Below are positions 8,795 to 17,952 of a DNA stretch of 64,000 bases, piece by piece (position 1 is the first letter of the stretch; every line of letters begins with the position of its first letter). The notes under the pieces were generated by a model. It searched no databases, was not told the DNA's origin, and worked only from the letters and a program-made list of their open reading frames with translations. The stretch is taken from assembly GCF_003010935.1 (NCBI RefSeq), contig NZ_PGGN01000002.1:558001-622000 (forward strand). Reading direction: 5' to 3'. The stretch comes from Phyllobacterium endophyticum. Lineage in GTDB: Bacteria; Pseudomonadota; Alphaproteobacteria; Rhizobiales; Rhizobiaceae. The position numbers and the translations under genes were made by a program.

Positions 8795-9127
8795 ATGGCC
8801 ACTCCGTTCGAAACCTTGAATGAGTCCAGCAAGGAATTCGCCACCAGCGCGATCAAGAGCGCCTCCGCGCTCACCCAGGGATTGCAGACCATTGCAAATG
8901 AAGCGGCAGATTACTCGAAGAAATCGTTCGAAGAGGGTAGTGCCCTTATCGAAAAGCTAGCTTCCACGAAATCGCCTGAACAAATATTCCAGACTCACAG
9001 CGCGTTCTCAAAGAAGGCCTACGAAGCCTTTATTGCCCAGGCGACCAAGTTTGGCGAGCTGTATGCCGATCTCGCCAGGGAAGCGTACAAGCCCTATGAG
9101 GCAGCCGTGGCTAAAGTAAGGAAGTAA
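8795..9127 (+). CDS. Phasin family protein
   Basis: A 110-residue, almost wholly helical protein with heptad-like spacing and no cysteine or tryptophan, typical of the phasin_2 family. Motifs visible are FETLNESSKEFATSAIKSA, DYSKKSFEEGSALIEKLAS and SPEQIFQTHSAFSKKAYEAF. Phasins coat polyhydroxyalkanoate granules in the cytoplasm, though some rhizobial members act more generally. The start is ATG at 8795 with GGAAGGA just upstream; the open frame extends further back but without a fitting site. The gene is monocistronic and ends in a strong terminator. Confidence 0.9.
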   Translation: MATPFETLNESSKEFATSAIKSASALTQGLQTIANEAADYSKKSFEEGSALIEKLASTKSPEQIFQTHSAFSKKAYEAFIAQATKFGELYADLAREAYKPYEAAVAKVRK

Positions 9128-9157
9128 AGACTATCTACTTCGTCCTTACAAAAAAAA

Positions 9158-9188
9158 CCCGGTTGCCACTCGCAACCGGGCTTTTTTT
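9158..9188 (+). terminator. Rho-independent terminator after the phasin gene
   Basis: Perfect nine-base stem CCCGGTTGC / GCAACCGGG with loop CACTC, followed by a run of seven T. A run of A on the left side means it may also work in the reverse direction. Confidence 0.92.
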
Positions 9189-9301
9189 ATTCCAGCGGAA
9201 GCAATTCGGCCTTTGCAACCGCAACTTGATATTGCAAGCTTCAGGAGAGGGCTTAAAATCAGCCTGCAGCGACCTACATAGAATGCATAGAGCGACACAC
9301 T

Positions 9302-9679
9302 ATGAGAATGCGGGTATCGGAAGAGATGAAGCGGTTTTCACCCAAGATGCAGGATGAGGACAAGGGAAGCGGCAACGGCCCCGGTCGGGGAACGGCAGTT
9401 ATAACCCGGACCAAACCCAAACTTAAGAAGCCGAGTCTCTATCGCGTGTTGCTTCTGAACGACGATTACACTCCCATGGAGTTCGTCATTCACGTCCTGG
9501 AGCGTTTTTTCCAGAAGAACAGAGAAGACGCTACACGCATCATGCTCCATGTGCACAATCATGGGGTCGGAGAATGTGGTGTCTTTACCTATGAGGTCGC
9601 GGAGTCCAAGATGACCCAAGTCATGGACTATGCGCGGCAAAACCAACATCCGCTGCAATGCGTGATGGAGAAAAAGTGA
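9302..9679 (+). CDS. clpS: ATP-dependent Clp protease adaptor ClpS
   Basis: An adaptor that hands N-degron substrates to ClpAP in the cytosol. The conserved core is [20 protein letters not shown], then [21 protein letters not shown] and the end [11 protein letters not shown]. The Asn-Asp pair and the His of HVHNHG form the pocket for the N-terminal residue. The first 35 residues are the poorly conserved flexible tail, so the start is uncertain: ATG at 9302, 9326 or 9347 would all keep the fold. clpA starts seven bases after the stop, so the two are one operon. Confidence 0.95.
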   Translation: MRMRVSEEMKRFSPKMQDEDKGSGNGPGRGTAVITRTKPKLKKPSLYRVLLLNDDYTPMEFVIHVLERFFQKNREDATRIMLHVHNHGVGECGVFTYEVAESKMTQVMDYARQNQHPLQCVMEKK

Positions 9680-9685
9680 GGTTTC

Positions 9686-12154
9686 ATGCCATCTTTCTCA
9701 CCTAGTCTGGAGCGCGCCCTGCATCAGGCGCTGACAATTGCAAACGAGCACCACCACGAGTATGCGACTTTGGAGCATCTGCTTCTTGCGCTGATCGATG
9801 ATCAGGATGCGAGCAGTGTCATGCGCGCCTGCAATGTAGACCTCGCTCAATTGACCCGCACGGTGACCGACTATGTCGACCACGAACTGGATAATCTCGT
9901 CACCGGTTACGACGAAGATTCGAAGCCGACCGCGGCTTTCCAGCGCGTGATCCAGCGCGCCGTGATCCATGTACAATCCTCCAACCGCGAAGAGGTGACC
10001 GGCGCGAACGTTCTTGTTGCTATCTTCGCCGAACGCGAGAGCCATGCTGCGTTCTTCCTGCAGGAACAGCAGATGACCCGCTATGACGCGGTCAACTACA
10101 TATCGCATGGAATTTCAAAGCGCCCGGGTGCTTCGGAGCCACGCACGCCGCTCGGCGCCGAAAGCCCCAGCGAAGACAGCCATGCCGCCGAGTCGGAAGA
10201 GGGCGCAACGAAGAAGAAGCAGGACGCGCTGACCGCTTACTGCATCAATCTGAATGACCGCGCCAAGGCGGGCAAGATCGACCCTCTTATCGGCCGCGAC
10301 CAGGAGATCAACCGGACGATCCAGATACTTTGCCGCCGCTCGAAGAACAATCCACTTTATGTGGGCGATCCGGGCGTTGGCAAGACGGCGATCGCCGAAG
10401 GTCTGGCCAAGCGTATCGTCGAAGGCAAGGTTCCGAACGTTCTCAGCGACGCTACCGTCTTTTCGCTCGACATGGGCACGCTGCTTGCCGGGACGCGCTA
10501 TCGCGGTGATTTCGAAGAGCGTCTGAAGCAGGTTATCAAAGAGCTGGAAGAATTTCCGGGCGCGATCCTGTTCATCGATGAGATCCACACGATCATTGGT
10601 GCCGGGGCGACTTCGGGTGGCGCGATGGACGCATCGAACCTGCTGAAGCCGGCGCTGTCAACGGGTGCAATTCGTTGCATTGGATCAACGACTTACAAGG
10701 AGTTTCGCCAGTTCTTCGAGAAGGACAGGGCTCTGGTTCGCCGGTTCCAGAAGATCGACGTCAACGAACCTTCCATTCCCGATGCCATCGAGATCATGAA
10801 GGGGCTTCGGCCGTATTTCGAAGACTTTCACAAGGTCAAGTACACCGTGGAGGCGATCAAATCGGCTGTGGAACTGTCGGCCCGTTATATCAATGACCGC
10901 AAATTGCCAGACAAGGCCATCGATGTCATCGATGAGACCGGCGCGAGCCAAATGCTTCTGCCGGAAGCGAAACGCAAGAAGTCCATTGGCGTGAAGGAAA
11001 TCGAGGCTACTATCGCCACGATGGCCCGCATCCCGCCGAAGACGGTTTCGAAGGACGATGAAGCCGTGCTCTCCAACCTCGAGGCAGAGCTCAAACGCGT
11101 CGTATACGGCCAGGATCTGGCGATCGAAGCGCTGTCATCCTCGATCAAGCTGGCACGTGCCGGCTTGCGCGAGCCGGAAAAGCCGATCGGTTCTTACCTG
11201 TTCTCCGGACCCACCGGCGTGGGCAAGACCGAAGTCGCCAAGCAATTGGCAGCTTCTCTCGGTGTGGAGCTCCTGCGTTTCGACATGTCGGAATATATGG
11301 AGCGCCACACGGTATCTCGCCTGCTCGGTGCACCTCCGGGCTATGTCGGGTTCGATCAGGGCGGCCTGTTGACAGACGGCGTCGATCAGCATCCGCATTG
11401 CGTATTGTTGCTCGACGAAATCGAGAAAGCGCATCCGGATCTGTTCAACATCCTGCTGCAGGTCATGGACCACGGCAAACTGACGGATCACAACGGCAAG
11501 CAGATCGATTTCCGCAACGTCATTCTGATCATGACAACGAACGCGGGTGCTTCGGATGCGGCAAGGGCGGCAATCGGCTTCGGTTCGTCGCGCCGTGAGG
11601 GCGATGACATGGAAGCGATCAACCGGTTGTTCACGCCGGAGTTCCGCAACCGTCTCGATGCGATCATTCCGTTCGGTCCGTTGCCGGTTCCGGTCATCCA
11701 TCAGGTCGTGCAGAAGTTCGTCATCCAGCTCGAAGCACAGCTCGCCGATCGTGGTGTCACGTTCGACCTGCAGCCTGAGGCGATCGCATGGCTGGCTGAG
11801 AAAGGCTATGATGACCGCATGGGCGCACGTCCGCTTGGCCGCGTCATCCAGGAGCACATCAAGAAGCCACTGGCGGATGAAGTGCTGTTTGGCCGACTAA
11901 GGAAGGGCGGAACTGTTCGCGTCTCCGTGGCGGAGAAGCCCGATGGCTCGAAGGGTCTTGTTCTCGACTACATCGCCGATGAAGTGGTGGTGAAGCCGAA
12001 AAAGGAAATACCGGTCGACAAGAAGCCATTGGCCAAGAAACGGCCAGCTCCCAAGAAGGCGCTGGAAAAGGCGGGTGCCGATTTATCGGCGGGACGGAAC
12101 GTTCCGCCTCTCGCACCCAAGGCTTCGGTACCGAAAGTGCCGCGTAAGAAATGA
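9686..12154 (+). CDS. clpA: ATP-dependent Clp protease ATP-binding subunit ClpA
   Basis: An 822-residue AAA+ unfoldase that feeds proteins to ClpP. The N domain (residues 1-145) has two Clp_N repeats ([11 protein letters not shown]). D1 has Walker [17 protein letters not shown] and Walker [16 protein letters not shown]2 has Walker [15 protein letters not shown] and Walker [16 protein letters not shown]. The short middle region without a coiled-coil propeller and the partner clpS show ClpA rather than ClpB. The last 55 residues form a basic Lys/Pro/Ala-rich tail that goes beyond the E. coli protein. A terminator follows directly. Confidence 0.97.
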   Translation: MPSFSPSLERALHQALTIANEHHHEYATLEHLLLALIDDQDASSVMRACNVDLAQLTRTVTDYVDHELDNLVTGYDEDSKPTAAFQRVIQRAVIHVQSSNREEVTGANVLVAIFAERESHAAFFLQEQQMTRYDAVNYISHGISKRPGASEPRTPLGAESPSEDSHAAESEEGATKKKQDALTAYCINLNDRAKAGKIDPLIGRDQEINRTIQILCRRSKNNPLYVGDPGVGKTAIAEGLAKRIVEGKVPNVLSDATVFSLDMGTLLAGTRYRGDFEERLKQVIKELEEFPGAILFIDEIHTIIGAGATSGGAMDASNLLKPALSTGAIRCIGSTTYKEFRQFFEKDRALVRRFQKIDVNEPSIPDAIEIMKGLRPYFEDFHKVKYTVEAIKSAVELSARYINDRKLPDKAIDVIDETGASQMLLPEAKRKKSIGVKEIEATIATMARIPPKTVSKDDEAVLSNLEAELKRVVYGQDLAIEALSSSIKLARAGLREPEKPIGSYLFSGPTGVGKTEVAKQLAASLGVELLRFDMSEYMERHTVSRLLGAPPGYVGFDQGGLLTDGVDQHPHCVLLLDEIEKAHPDLFNILLQVMDHGKLTDHNGKQIDFRNVILIMTTNAGASDAARAAIGFGSSRREGDDMEAINRLFTPEFRNRLDAIIPFGPLPVPVIHQVVQKFVIQLEAQLADRGVTFDLQPEAIAWLAEKGYDDRMGARPLGRVIQEHIKKPLADEVLFGRLRKGGTVRVSVAEKPDGSKGLVLDYIADEVVVKPKKEIPVDKKPLAKKRPAPKKALEKAGADLSAGRNVPPLAPKASVPKVPRKK

Positions 12155-12160
12155 TCGAAA

Positions 12161-12186
12161 AGGCCACCTTCGGGTGGCCTTTTTCT
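12161..12186 (+). terminator. Rho-independent terminator after clpA
   Basis: Eight-base stem AGGCCACC / GGTGGCCT with the stable tetraloop TTCG, followed by TTTTTC. It closes the clpS-clpA operon. Confidence 0.92.
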
Positions 12187-12220
12187 TGATGGCCGCCGTT
12201 CTTCCGGTTATCGCTGAGAC

Positions 12221-12973
12221 ATGGCTGATTCCGGTACGCCTACCCACCAAGACGAATACCCGAGAACTCGAGCCTCGTGGTTCTTTTCCGGTGTATGGCT
12301 CATTACGAGCATCCCTGCTCTCATTCTGATAACCGCCCATGTGGGCTTTGCCGGTTTTGCCAGCGAAAGCGGCGTTTCGCTTTTACAAGCGACCTTCATG
12401 GTAGCTGCCATCTGGGCGTTGCCGGCCAATATCGTGCTGATTGGCGCCATCGCGGGCGGCTACTCGCTTGTCGGCGCAGGAATCGCCGTTGGTCTGTCGT
12501 CCATTCGTCTCATGCCGATGGTGGCGGCGTTCGTGCCGGAATTGCGCGGGCCAAAGACGCGGAAAATCACATTGCTGCTCCTGTCGCACTTCATTGCGGT
12601 GACCGCATGGGTGATCGGGATGGAGCGGCTCCAGCATGTTCCCCGAGACATGCGAACCGCGTATTTTGCCGGTCTGGGAATAACCCTTACCCTGACGAAC
12701 ACGCTCGTCGTGGCCATTGTCTATTTCCTTTCGGCGGACTTCCCGCCGATGGTCTTTGCCGCGTTGTTTTTCCTGACACCGATGTATTTTCTCACGTCAT
12801 TGTGGGGATCGGCCCGGGACAAATCGATCCATGTCGCTATGGTTTCCGGCCTGCTGCTTTTTCCGTTGATCCACTGGATCGCACCTGCCTATGACCTGCT
12901 GCTGACCGGCGTTGCCGGCGGCGCTGTCACGATGGTGTATGTTCACCTCGTAAACAGGAGCAGGGCGTCGTGA
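12221..12973 (+). CDS. azlC: AzlC family branched-chain amino acid export permease
   Basis: A 250-residue membrane protein with about eight hydrophobic segments. The AzlC family is marked by the opening helix, the motif VGLSSIRLMPMVAAF and the long hydrophobic C-terminal half. AzlC and AzlD form an exporter of branched-chain amino acids, described for Bacillus azaleucine resistance and for BrnFE in Corynebacterium. The stop overlaps the GTG start of the next gene by four bases, so the two are co-translated. No Lrp-type regulator is beside it. Confidence 0.88.
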   Translation: MADSGTPTHQDEYPRTRASWFFSGVWLITSIPALILITAHVGFAGFASESGVSLLQATFMVAAIWALPANIVLIGAIAGGYSLVGAGIAVGLSSIRLMPMVAAFVPELRGPKTRKITLLLLSHFIAVTAWVIGMERLQHVPRDMRTAYFAGLGITLTLTNTLVVAIVYFLSADFPPMVFAALFFLTPMYFLTSLWGSARDKSIHVAMVSGLLLFPLIHWIAPAYDLLLTGVAGGAVTMVYVHLVNRSRAS

Positions 12974-13320
12974 CCTGGCAGAGCCTGACGGACTGGTGGT
13001 GGCCCTATCTTTTCATTCTGCTTGCGGGATGGCTTCCGACCGACATGTGGCGTTTCATCGGTGTATTCATAGGGGGCCGTGTCCGGGAAGATTCGCAAGC
13101 GCTGGTCGCGGTGCGTGCTGTCGCGACTGCACTGGTCGCAGGGGTCATAGCCCAATTGATCCTGTATCCAAGCGGCGTCCTGGCTGACTCGCCGGTGATC
13201 CTGCGAGTCGGTGCAGCCGCAGCTGGCTTCCTGGCCTATGTCACGCTGGGCAGGCGGGTAATCATCAGCGTGATCGTCGGCGAGATCGTCCTGCTCGCCG
13301 GATTGCAGCTTACGAGCTAG
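12970..13320 (+). CDS. azlD: AzlD family small subunit of branched-chain amino acid exporter
   Basis: A 116-residue protein with four hydrophobic helices, the usual size of AzlD. The segment PYLFILLAGWLPTDMWRFIG at the start and the C-terminal helices VILRVGAAAAGFLAYVTL and VIVGEIVLLAGLQL fit the family. It starts at GTG inside the stop of azlC. Its 3' end overlaps the convergent HIT gene by 11 bases. Confidence 0.87.
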   Translation: MTWQSLTDWWWPYLFILLAGWLPTDMWRFIGVFIGGRVREDSQALVAVRAVATALVAGVIAQLILYPSGVLADSPVILRVGAAAAGFLAYVTLGRRVIISVIVGEIVLLAGLQLTS

Positions 13321-13744
13321 ATGCCAATGCTTGCCGGATCTTCTCGGCGTTCGCAGCCAGGACATTCTGGTCCTCCATCTGGCCAGTGTGCGGCTTGAGT
13401 GCCACTCCATCGAAACGCGGAATGATGTGAAAATGCAGGTGGAAAACCGTCTGCCCTGCGGCAGGTTCATTGAACTGGATGATCGTAACACCATCGGCGC
13501 TGAATGCGGCCTTGACCGCGCGTGCCAGCTTTTGCGTTGTTGAAATGACGGCCGAAAGACTCGACTGATCCACATCCAGAATATTGCGGAACGGAGCCTT
13601 GGTTATCGCGAGGCAATGCCCTTGGCCCTGCGGCATGACATCCATGAAAGCATAGGTTCCGGCATCTTCGTAAAGCTTGTGCGAAGGGATCTCACCGCGC
13701 AGTATCTTCGCGAATATGTTGTTCTCGTCATAGGGTATTATCAT
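13310..13744 (-). CDS. HIT family nucleotide-binding hydrolase
   Basis: A 144-residue cytoplasmic protein of the histidine-triad superfamily. The triad is HLHFHIIPRF, with a preceding IQFNEPAAGQTVFHLH, and the N-terminus FAKILRGEIPSHKLYED is typical of Hint-like members. These enzymes hydrolyse AMP-lysine or adenosine phosphoramidates. The FemAB-like gene ends nine bases upstream of its start on the same strand, so the two are likely co-transcribed. Confidence 0.93.
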   Translation of the reverse strand: MIIPYDENNIFAKILRGEIPSHKLYEDAGTYAFMDVMPQGQGHCLAITKAPFRNILDVDQSSLSAVISTTQKLARAVKAAFSADGVTIIQFNEPAAGQTVFHLHFHIIPRFDGVALKPHTGQMEDQNVLAANAEKIRQALASSS

Positions 13745-13753
13745 GGCCTGCCT

Positions 13754-14938
13754 CTAATGCTCTGATTTCCTGAATGGAGCGTGATCGTTGAGAACATGGC
13801 TCATTAGTGCGACATCCTCGCGCTCGCGCCGGAGAAAGTCATCGATAGCGCGCCTCAACCCATCATGCGCAAGATAATGAACCGAGTGCGTTATCACGGG
13901 AAGATAACCGCGTGCGAGCTTGTGCTCACCTTGGGCACCCGCCTCGACAACATGCAGTTTACGTTCGATGGCGAAGTCAATTGCCTGATGATAGCAGACT
14001 TCAAAATGCAGGAAACGATGATCCTCGATGCAGCCCCAATGTCTGCCGAAGAGCCGGTCCGATCCGATGAAGTTGATCGCCCCGGCGATGTAACGTCCAT
14101 CGCGCCGAGCCATCACCAGCATGATGTCATCGGGCATGTGCTCGCCAATCAGCGCGTAGAATTTGCGATTGAGATAGGGGCGGCCCCATTTGCGGCTGCC
14201 AGTGTCCATGTAGAACGCGAAGAAAATGTCCCAGATTTCCTTGGTGAGCTGGCCGCCGGTCAGCCGGTCGATGCTGATGCCATCGGCAAGTGCCTCGCGT
14301 CTTTCCTTTTTCAGCGCCTTGCGTTTTCGTGAGGCAAGCGTCGCAAGGAAATCGTCGTAGGTCGCATAGCGTTCGTTGAAGAAGTGGAATTGCTGATCGA
14401 TGCGATGCAGGAATCCCGCATTGGTGAACGACGGCAAATCCTTTTCATTGACAAAGGTCGAGTGCGCCGATGAGACCCCAAGCTGATCGGTCAGTTGGCG
14501 CAGGCCATTGGCGAGGGCTGTCCGAACTGCCTCTCCATCCCAGCCCCGGTGAACCAGCAAGCGTGGCCCCGTCGCGGGTGTGAAGGGAATGCTTGCCTGC
14601 AGTTTCGGGTAGTAGCGTCCTCCGGCGCGCTCGAACGCATCGGCCCAGCCATGGTCGAAAACATACTCACCCTGGCTGTGACTCTTCAGATAACAGGGAA
14701 CGGCGCCGATCAGCGTGCCGCTATCGTCTTCCAGGCGGAGGAACTGCGGCAGCCAGCCGGCTTTGGGCGCGACGCAGCCGGAATCTTCGAGCGCAGACAG
14801 GAAGGCGTGCGACAAGAAAGGATTGTACTCCGGTCCTTCACGCGAAGTGCCGGATAGGTCCGACCACTCCACCGGTGTGAATGCTCCCACGCCCTCACAG
14901 ACACGTAAGATGAAATCGCCTCGATCAAGATTTAGCAT
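13754..14938 (-). CDS. FemAB-like GNAT family N-acyltransferase (COG3146 / DUF482)
   Basis: A 394-residue soluble protein of the COG3146 family, made of two GNAT-like folds. Typical motifs are NPFLSHAFLSALEDSGC near the start, SSAHSTFVNEKD, RIDQQFHFFNERYATYDDF, then RKRKALKKERREAL, and near the end FEVCYHQAIDFAIERKL with EAGAQGEHKLARGYLP. Family members are predicted to transfer acyl or aminoacyl groups, but the substrate is not settled. The gene lies upstream of the HIT gene in one operon, and the toxin-antitoxin pair lies further upstream on the same strand. Confidence 0.88.
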   Translation of the reverse strand: MLNLDRGDFILRVCEGVGAFTPVEWSDLSGTSREGPEYNPFLSHAFLSALEDSGCVAPKAGWLPQFLRLEDDSGTLIGAVPCYLKSHSQGEYVFDHGWADAFERAGGRYYPKLQASIPFTPATGPRLLVHRGWDGEAVRTALANGLRQLTDQLGVSSAHSTFVNEKDLPSFTNAGFLHRIDQQFHFFNERYATYDDFLATLASRKRKALKKERREALADGISIDRLTGGQLTKEIWDIFFAFYMDTGSRKWGRPYLNRKFYALIGEHMPDDIMLVMARRDGRYIAGAINFIGSDRLFGRHWGCIEDHRFLHFEVCYHQAIDFAIERKLHVVEAGAQGEHKLARGYLPVITHSVHYLAHDGLRRAIDDFLRREREDVALMSHVLNDHAPFRKSEH

Positions 14939-14970
14939 TTTGAATTTGGCTTCCTGACTCCGGACAGTGT

Positions 14971-15240
14971 TTAGCGATAGACCTCGCGCCGGTGGCCGAT
15001 TTCCACAACCAACACTATTAGCCGATGATCCTGTAGATCACATAGGATGCGATAGTCGCCAATGCGATACCGCCAGTAATTTCCAAGCTCCGAACTTTGC
15101 AGAGCTTTTCCGGTTTGGCGAGGATCGTCCAGATTGGCAATTCTTTGATCCAGAAACTTTCGAATTCGCCCTCGCGTTTGTGTATCAAGGTTTTTAAGCG
15201 ATTTCTGAACCGATCGAGTGTACTCAATCGTCCAGGCCAC
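14971..15240 (-). CDS. Type II toxin, RelE/ParE family
   Basis: An 89-residue protein with the RelE fold: start WTIEYTRSVQKSLKNLD, then RIRKFLDQRIANLDDPRQTG, YWRYRIGDYRILCDLQDH and the terminal HRREVYR. The conserved arginines in RYRIGDYRIL and the C-terminal HRREVY are those used by RelE to cut mRNA in the ribosome. The reading frame is complete. It overlaps the antitoxin gene by 17 bases, antitoxin first, as expected for a coupled toxin-antitoxin operon. Confidence 0.9.
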   Translation of the reverse strand: MAWTIEYTRSVQKSLKNLDTQTRGRIRKFLDQRIANLDDPRQTGKALQSSELGNYWRYRIGDYRILCDLQDHRLIVLVVEIGHRREVYR

Positions 15241-15451
15241 GCCAGAATTCCTCTGCGGTTAGAACCTGATCCTCACCGCGATTCAGGCGCAGCGTGGCCT
15301 GTTCTGCCAGATACAAATCTTCCAGATCGTCCAAATATTCTTCAATAGCTTGACGCATGTAGAACGTGGCGGTGCGTCCGGTCTTTGCAGCCAGCGACTG
15401 AAGACGTTTATAGGTCTCGTCTGGAAGCCTGATGGCTGTTTGCTTGCTCAT
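15224..15451 (-). CDS. RelB/CopG-like (ribbon-helix-helix) antitoxin
   Basis: A 75-residue partner of the RelE toxin. The N-terminal ribbon-helix-helix TAIRLPDETYKRLQSLAAKT binds DNA as a dimer and would repress the operon. The helical middle RTATFYMRQAIEEYLDDLED and the acidic C-terminus wrap the toxin. ATG at 15451 is preferred to the longer frame from 15499, since the family begins directly with the ribbon strand. The region upstream holds the promoter and the expected operator. Confidence 0.88.
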   Translation of the reverse strand: MSKQTAIRLPDETYKRLQSLAAKTGRTATFYMRQAIEEYLDDLEDLYLAEQATLRLNRGEDQVLTAEEFWRGLDD

Positions 15452-15502
15452 GGAACATCCCGTCGGTTTACGTGTATACCATAGTGGAAACTCGCGCATG
15501 CC

Positions 15503-16222
15503 TCAAGCCGTGCGCGGATCGAATCCCTCGAAAGTGATTTGATCGGCAACGGCATCGCTGATGGCTTTTTCGGTGAAGTTCCGCACCGTCCAAGAGATGA
15601 CGGGCATCTCCATCTTGCGCCGTATGAACTCGATAAAACGGTTCTCGAGATGATGGAGATTGTAGGAGACGAAATCGATGTCGTAGGCCAGCATGGAAAA
15701 ATGCGCTTCGATGTCTTCATCCCGAAGACCTTCGGCGGTCAGTCCGGCAGGAATGCCCGGCGCGTCCGTGCCAAAGCGGCGGATCAAATGATGATCGAAG
15801 GACATGATCGCGGTCTCACCCCGATATCCGGCGAGTTCATCGGCAACAGCCTTTACCAAGCCATCGTCTCGACCGGCGATGCCTTTCAATTCGATCACTA
15901 TGGGAACGCGTCCGCCAATCAACTCCAGCGATTGCGCCAGGGTTGGAATGTGATCGTTTGTACCGCCGACCCGAAGCCTGCCAGCCTCTTGGGCAGTCAG
16001 TTCGTCTATGTTGCCCTTGGTTCCTGTCACCCGGTCGAGCGTGCCGTCGTGGAAGACGATGGCCTTGCCGTCGGCGGAAAGGTGGACGTCGCATTCAATC
16101 GAAAAACCGGCTCTTGCCGCCGCATCGAAGGCCGACAGAGTATTTTCCCAGCACTTGTTGTTCAGATCGTGCAGACCGCGATGCGCAATCGGCACCTTTT
16201 TCAACCAATCGAGAGAAGACAT
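15503..16222 (-). CDS. Glycerophosphodiester phosphodiesterase
   Basis: A 239-residue GDPD enzyme that splits glycerophosphodiesters into glycerol-3-phosphate and an alcohol. The catalytic parts are visible: AHRGLHDLNNKCWENTLSAF with the first His-Arg and the metal-binding Glu, ECDVHLSADGKAIVFHDGTL with Glu, Asp and the second catalytic His, and later IVIELKG. There is no signal peptide, so it acts in the cytosol (UgpQ-like). It starts three bases after the stop of the RidA gene and belongs to the same operon. Confidence 0.93.
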   Translation of the reverse strand: MSSLDWLKKVPIAHRGLHDLNNKCWENTLSAFDAAARAGFSIECDVHLSADGKAIVFHDGTLDRVTGTKGNIDELTAQEAGRLRVGGTNDHIPTLAQSLELIGGRVPIVIELKGIAGRDDGLVKAVADELAGYRGETAIMSFDHHLIRRFGTDAPGIPAGLTAEGLRDEDIEAHFSMLAYDIDFVSYNLHHLENRFIEFIRRKMEMPVISWTVRNFTEKAISDAVADQITFEGFDPRTA

Positions 16223-16224
16223 GT

Positions 16225-16689
16225 TTAGCGCACCTCGATGATGGCTTCGATCTCGACCGGTGCGTTCAGGGGCAGGGCGGCGCTACCTACTGCGGACCGT
16301 GCGTGACGACCCGGTTCGCCCAGTACCGCGACGAGCAGGTCCGAGGCGCCGTTGGCGACAAGATGCTGTTCGTTGAAATCCGGCGTACACGCGACGAAAA
16401 CCGTGATCTTCACAATCCGGGCGATAAGTTCGAGATCACCCAGTGCTGCTTTCGCCTGGGCCAGGATATTGATCGCGCAAGCCCTTGCGGCTTCCTGGCC
16501 CTGCGCAACGTTCAGATCGGCACCGACCCGCCCGGAGTGAATGAGTTTACCGCCATCCAGCGGCAATTGCCCCGACGTCAGCAGGAGTGAACCAGTCTGG
16601 ACATAGGGAACGTAATTGGCTGCCGGTGCCGCTGCGACAGGCAGCGTTATACCAAGCTCCTGCAGGCGCGTTTCGATGGTGCTGGTCAT
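16225..16689 (-). CDS. RidA family protein
   Basis: A 154-residue member of the YjgF/YER057c/UK114 family. The longer N-terminus (TRLQELGITLPVAAAPAANY) is that of the RidA subgroup often called YjgH-like or endoribonuclease L-PSP-like. The core has SGQLPLD, LIARIVKITVFVAC and the end RSAVGSAALPLNAPVEIEAI with the substrate-binding arginine. RidA proteins hydrolyse reactive enamine/imine intermediates from PLP enzymes. It is the first gene of an operon with the glycerophosphodiesterase. Confidence 0.92.
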   Translation of the reverse strand: MTSTIETRLQELGITLPVAAAPAANYVPYVQTGSLLLTSGQLPLDGGKLIHSGRVGADLNVAQGQEAARACAINILAQAKAALGDLELIARIVKITVFVACTPDFNEQHLVANGASDLLVAVLGEPGRHARSAVGSAALPLNAPVEIEAIIEVR

Positions 16690-16807
16690 GGGATAATTTC
16701 CTTATGTTTCGGAATCGAAAGGGATTGTGAATGAAGTTGCGATTTTTGCCTCGCTTCCGCCAAGAGTTATTTTAATATGTCCGTTCAAATGTTGGAGAAT
16801 CTGGTCA

Positions 16808-17629
16808 ATGCGCGTTTTTTCTGTTCTCGTTTTCAGTCTCGGTGCCTTGGGTCTGGCAGGCTCACCCCTGGCGTTTGCCGCTGGAACGGCGACGCTCGTA
16901 CCGCACCGCGCCATTTACGATCTCAAGCTGGACAGTGCACAGGATAGCAGCGGCATCACCGGTCTGACGGGCCGAATGGTCTATGAATTCAATGGCTCGG
17001 ATTGCGAAGGCTATACGACTAATTTTCGCTTTGTTACCCGCGTTGACATGGAGGAGCAGCCGCAACGTGTAACGGACCAGCAAACAACGACTTTCGAGTC
17101 TGGTAGCGGCGACAAGTTCCGTTTCGTGAACAAGACATTCGTCGATCAGAGCCTAACCAAGGAGGTGAGAGGCGATGCGGCCCTGCTCAAGGACAAGACA
17201 GAGATTTCCCTGACCAAGCCCGAGACGGCGAAGGAAGATTTGGAATTGTCGCAGTTTCCAACCCGCCACATGCAGGACCTTATTTCAAAGGCCGTCGCGG
17301 GCGAGGTTTTCTATCAGACAAAGCTGTTCGACGGGTCGGAAGATGCCAACAAGGTGATGGCGACGACCGTTGTCATCGGCAAATCTGCAGTTTCTGACGA
17401 CGAAGAGACGAAGAATATGGGTCCGCTTGCCAAGGAAAACACCTGGCCGGTTTCAATTGCCTATTTCGACGAGAACGAAAAGACGGAAGGACTGCCGAGC
17501 TACCGGATCAACTTCAAGATGTACCGCAATGGCGTGACGCGCGATCTCAAGATGGACTATGGCGACTTTTCGATGACCGGAAAGCTCGTCAACCTACAAC
17601 TGTTCGATGCACCGAAGTGCACGAAGTAA
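16808..17629 (+). CDS. eipB: Cell envelope integrity protein EipB (DUF1849)
   Basis: A 273-residue periplasmic protein. From ATG at 16808 the first 23 residues (RVFSVLVFSLGALGLAGSPL, ending AFAA) form a signal peptide; the frame extends upstream but that start has no signal at its end. The mature part starts LVPHRAIYDLKLDSAQDSSG and has the conserved GRMVYEFNGSDCEGYTTNFR with one cysteine and a second cysteine at the C-terminus (DAPKCTK). In Brucella this family (EipB, DUF1849) folds as a beta-spiral and its paired cysteines form a disulfide; loss weakens the envelope. The two cysteines match. Confidence 0.9.
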   Translation: MRVFSVLVFSLGALGLAGSPLAFAAGTATLVPHRAIYDLKLDSAQDSSGITGLTGRMVYEFNGSDCEGYTTNFRFVTRVDMEEQPQRVTDQQTTTFESGSGDKFRFVNKTFVDQSLTKEVRGDAALLKDKTEISLTKPETAKEDLELSQFPTRHMQDLISKAVAGEVFYQTKLFDGSEDANKVMATTVVIGKSAVSDDEETKNMGPLAKENTWPVSIAYFDENEKTEGLPSYRINFKMYRNGVTRDLKMDYGDFSMTGKLVNLQLFDAPKCTK

Positions 17630-17699
17630 TATCTTGGCTTCTGTTCTTTTTAGGCACGTATGGTAGAAAGTTGCTAATTAGGTACCTAGGAACCTGATC

Positions 17700-17952
17700 G
17701 TGGCGCTAAGCATAAAAGATCCTTTGACAGAACAGCTTACAAGGCAGGGGTCGACATCGTTGCGGTTGACACAAATCAGGTGGACGCCGCCCGGCGTGCT
17801 TGGCGACGTTACGGCAAGGGTCGGCATCCGGCGGGACTGAATTATGGAGACTGCTTCTCCTATGCTCTTGCGGTGACCCACCAGGAGTCCCTCCTGTTCA
17901 AAGGAGAAGATTTTTTTGCAAGACCGACGTCACCAAGGCTGAGCCTAGTTAG
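17700..17952 (+). pseudogene. Decayed vapBC toxin-antitoxin locus (vapB start fused to vapC end)
   Basis: GTG at 17700 opens VALSIKDPLTEQLTR, which matches the first 15 residues of VapB antitoxins of the Rv0623 type. From about 17735, in another frame, the sequence encodes the last 65 or so residues of a VapC PIN-domain toxin: GVDIVAVDTNQVDAARRAW, then YGKGRHPAGLNYGDCFSYAL and SLLFKGEDF. Everything between, including the first catalytic Asp of VapC, is missing. A T7 tract then breaks the frame; after it KTDVTKAEPS and a stop at 17950-17952 finish the protein. No active product is possible. Confidence 0.82.

Noticed and set aside
15224-17952. A mobile island carrying relBE and vapBC
   Set aside because: The genes between are ordinary core genes, and no integrase, transposase or terminal repeats are visible.
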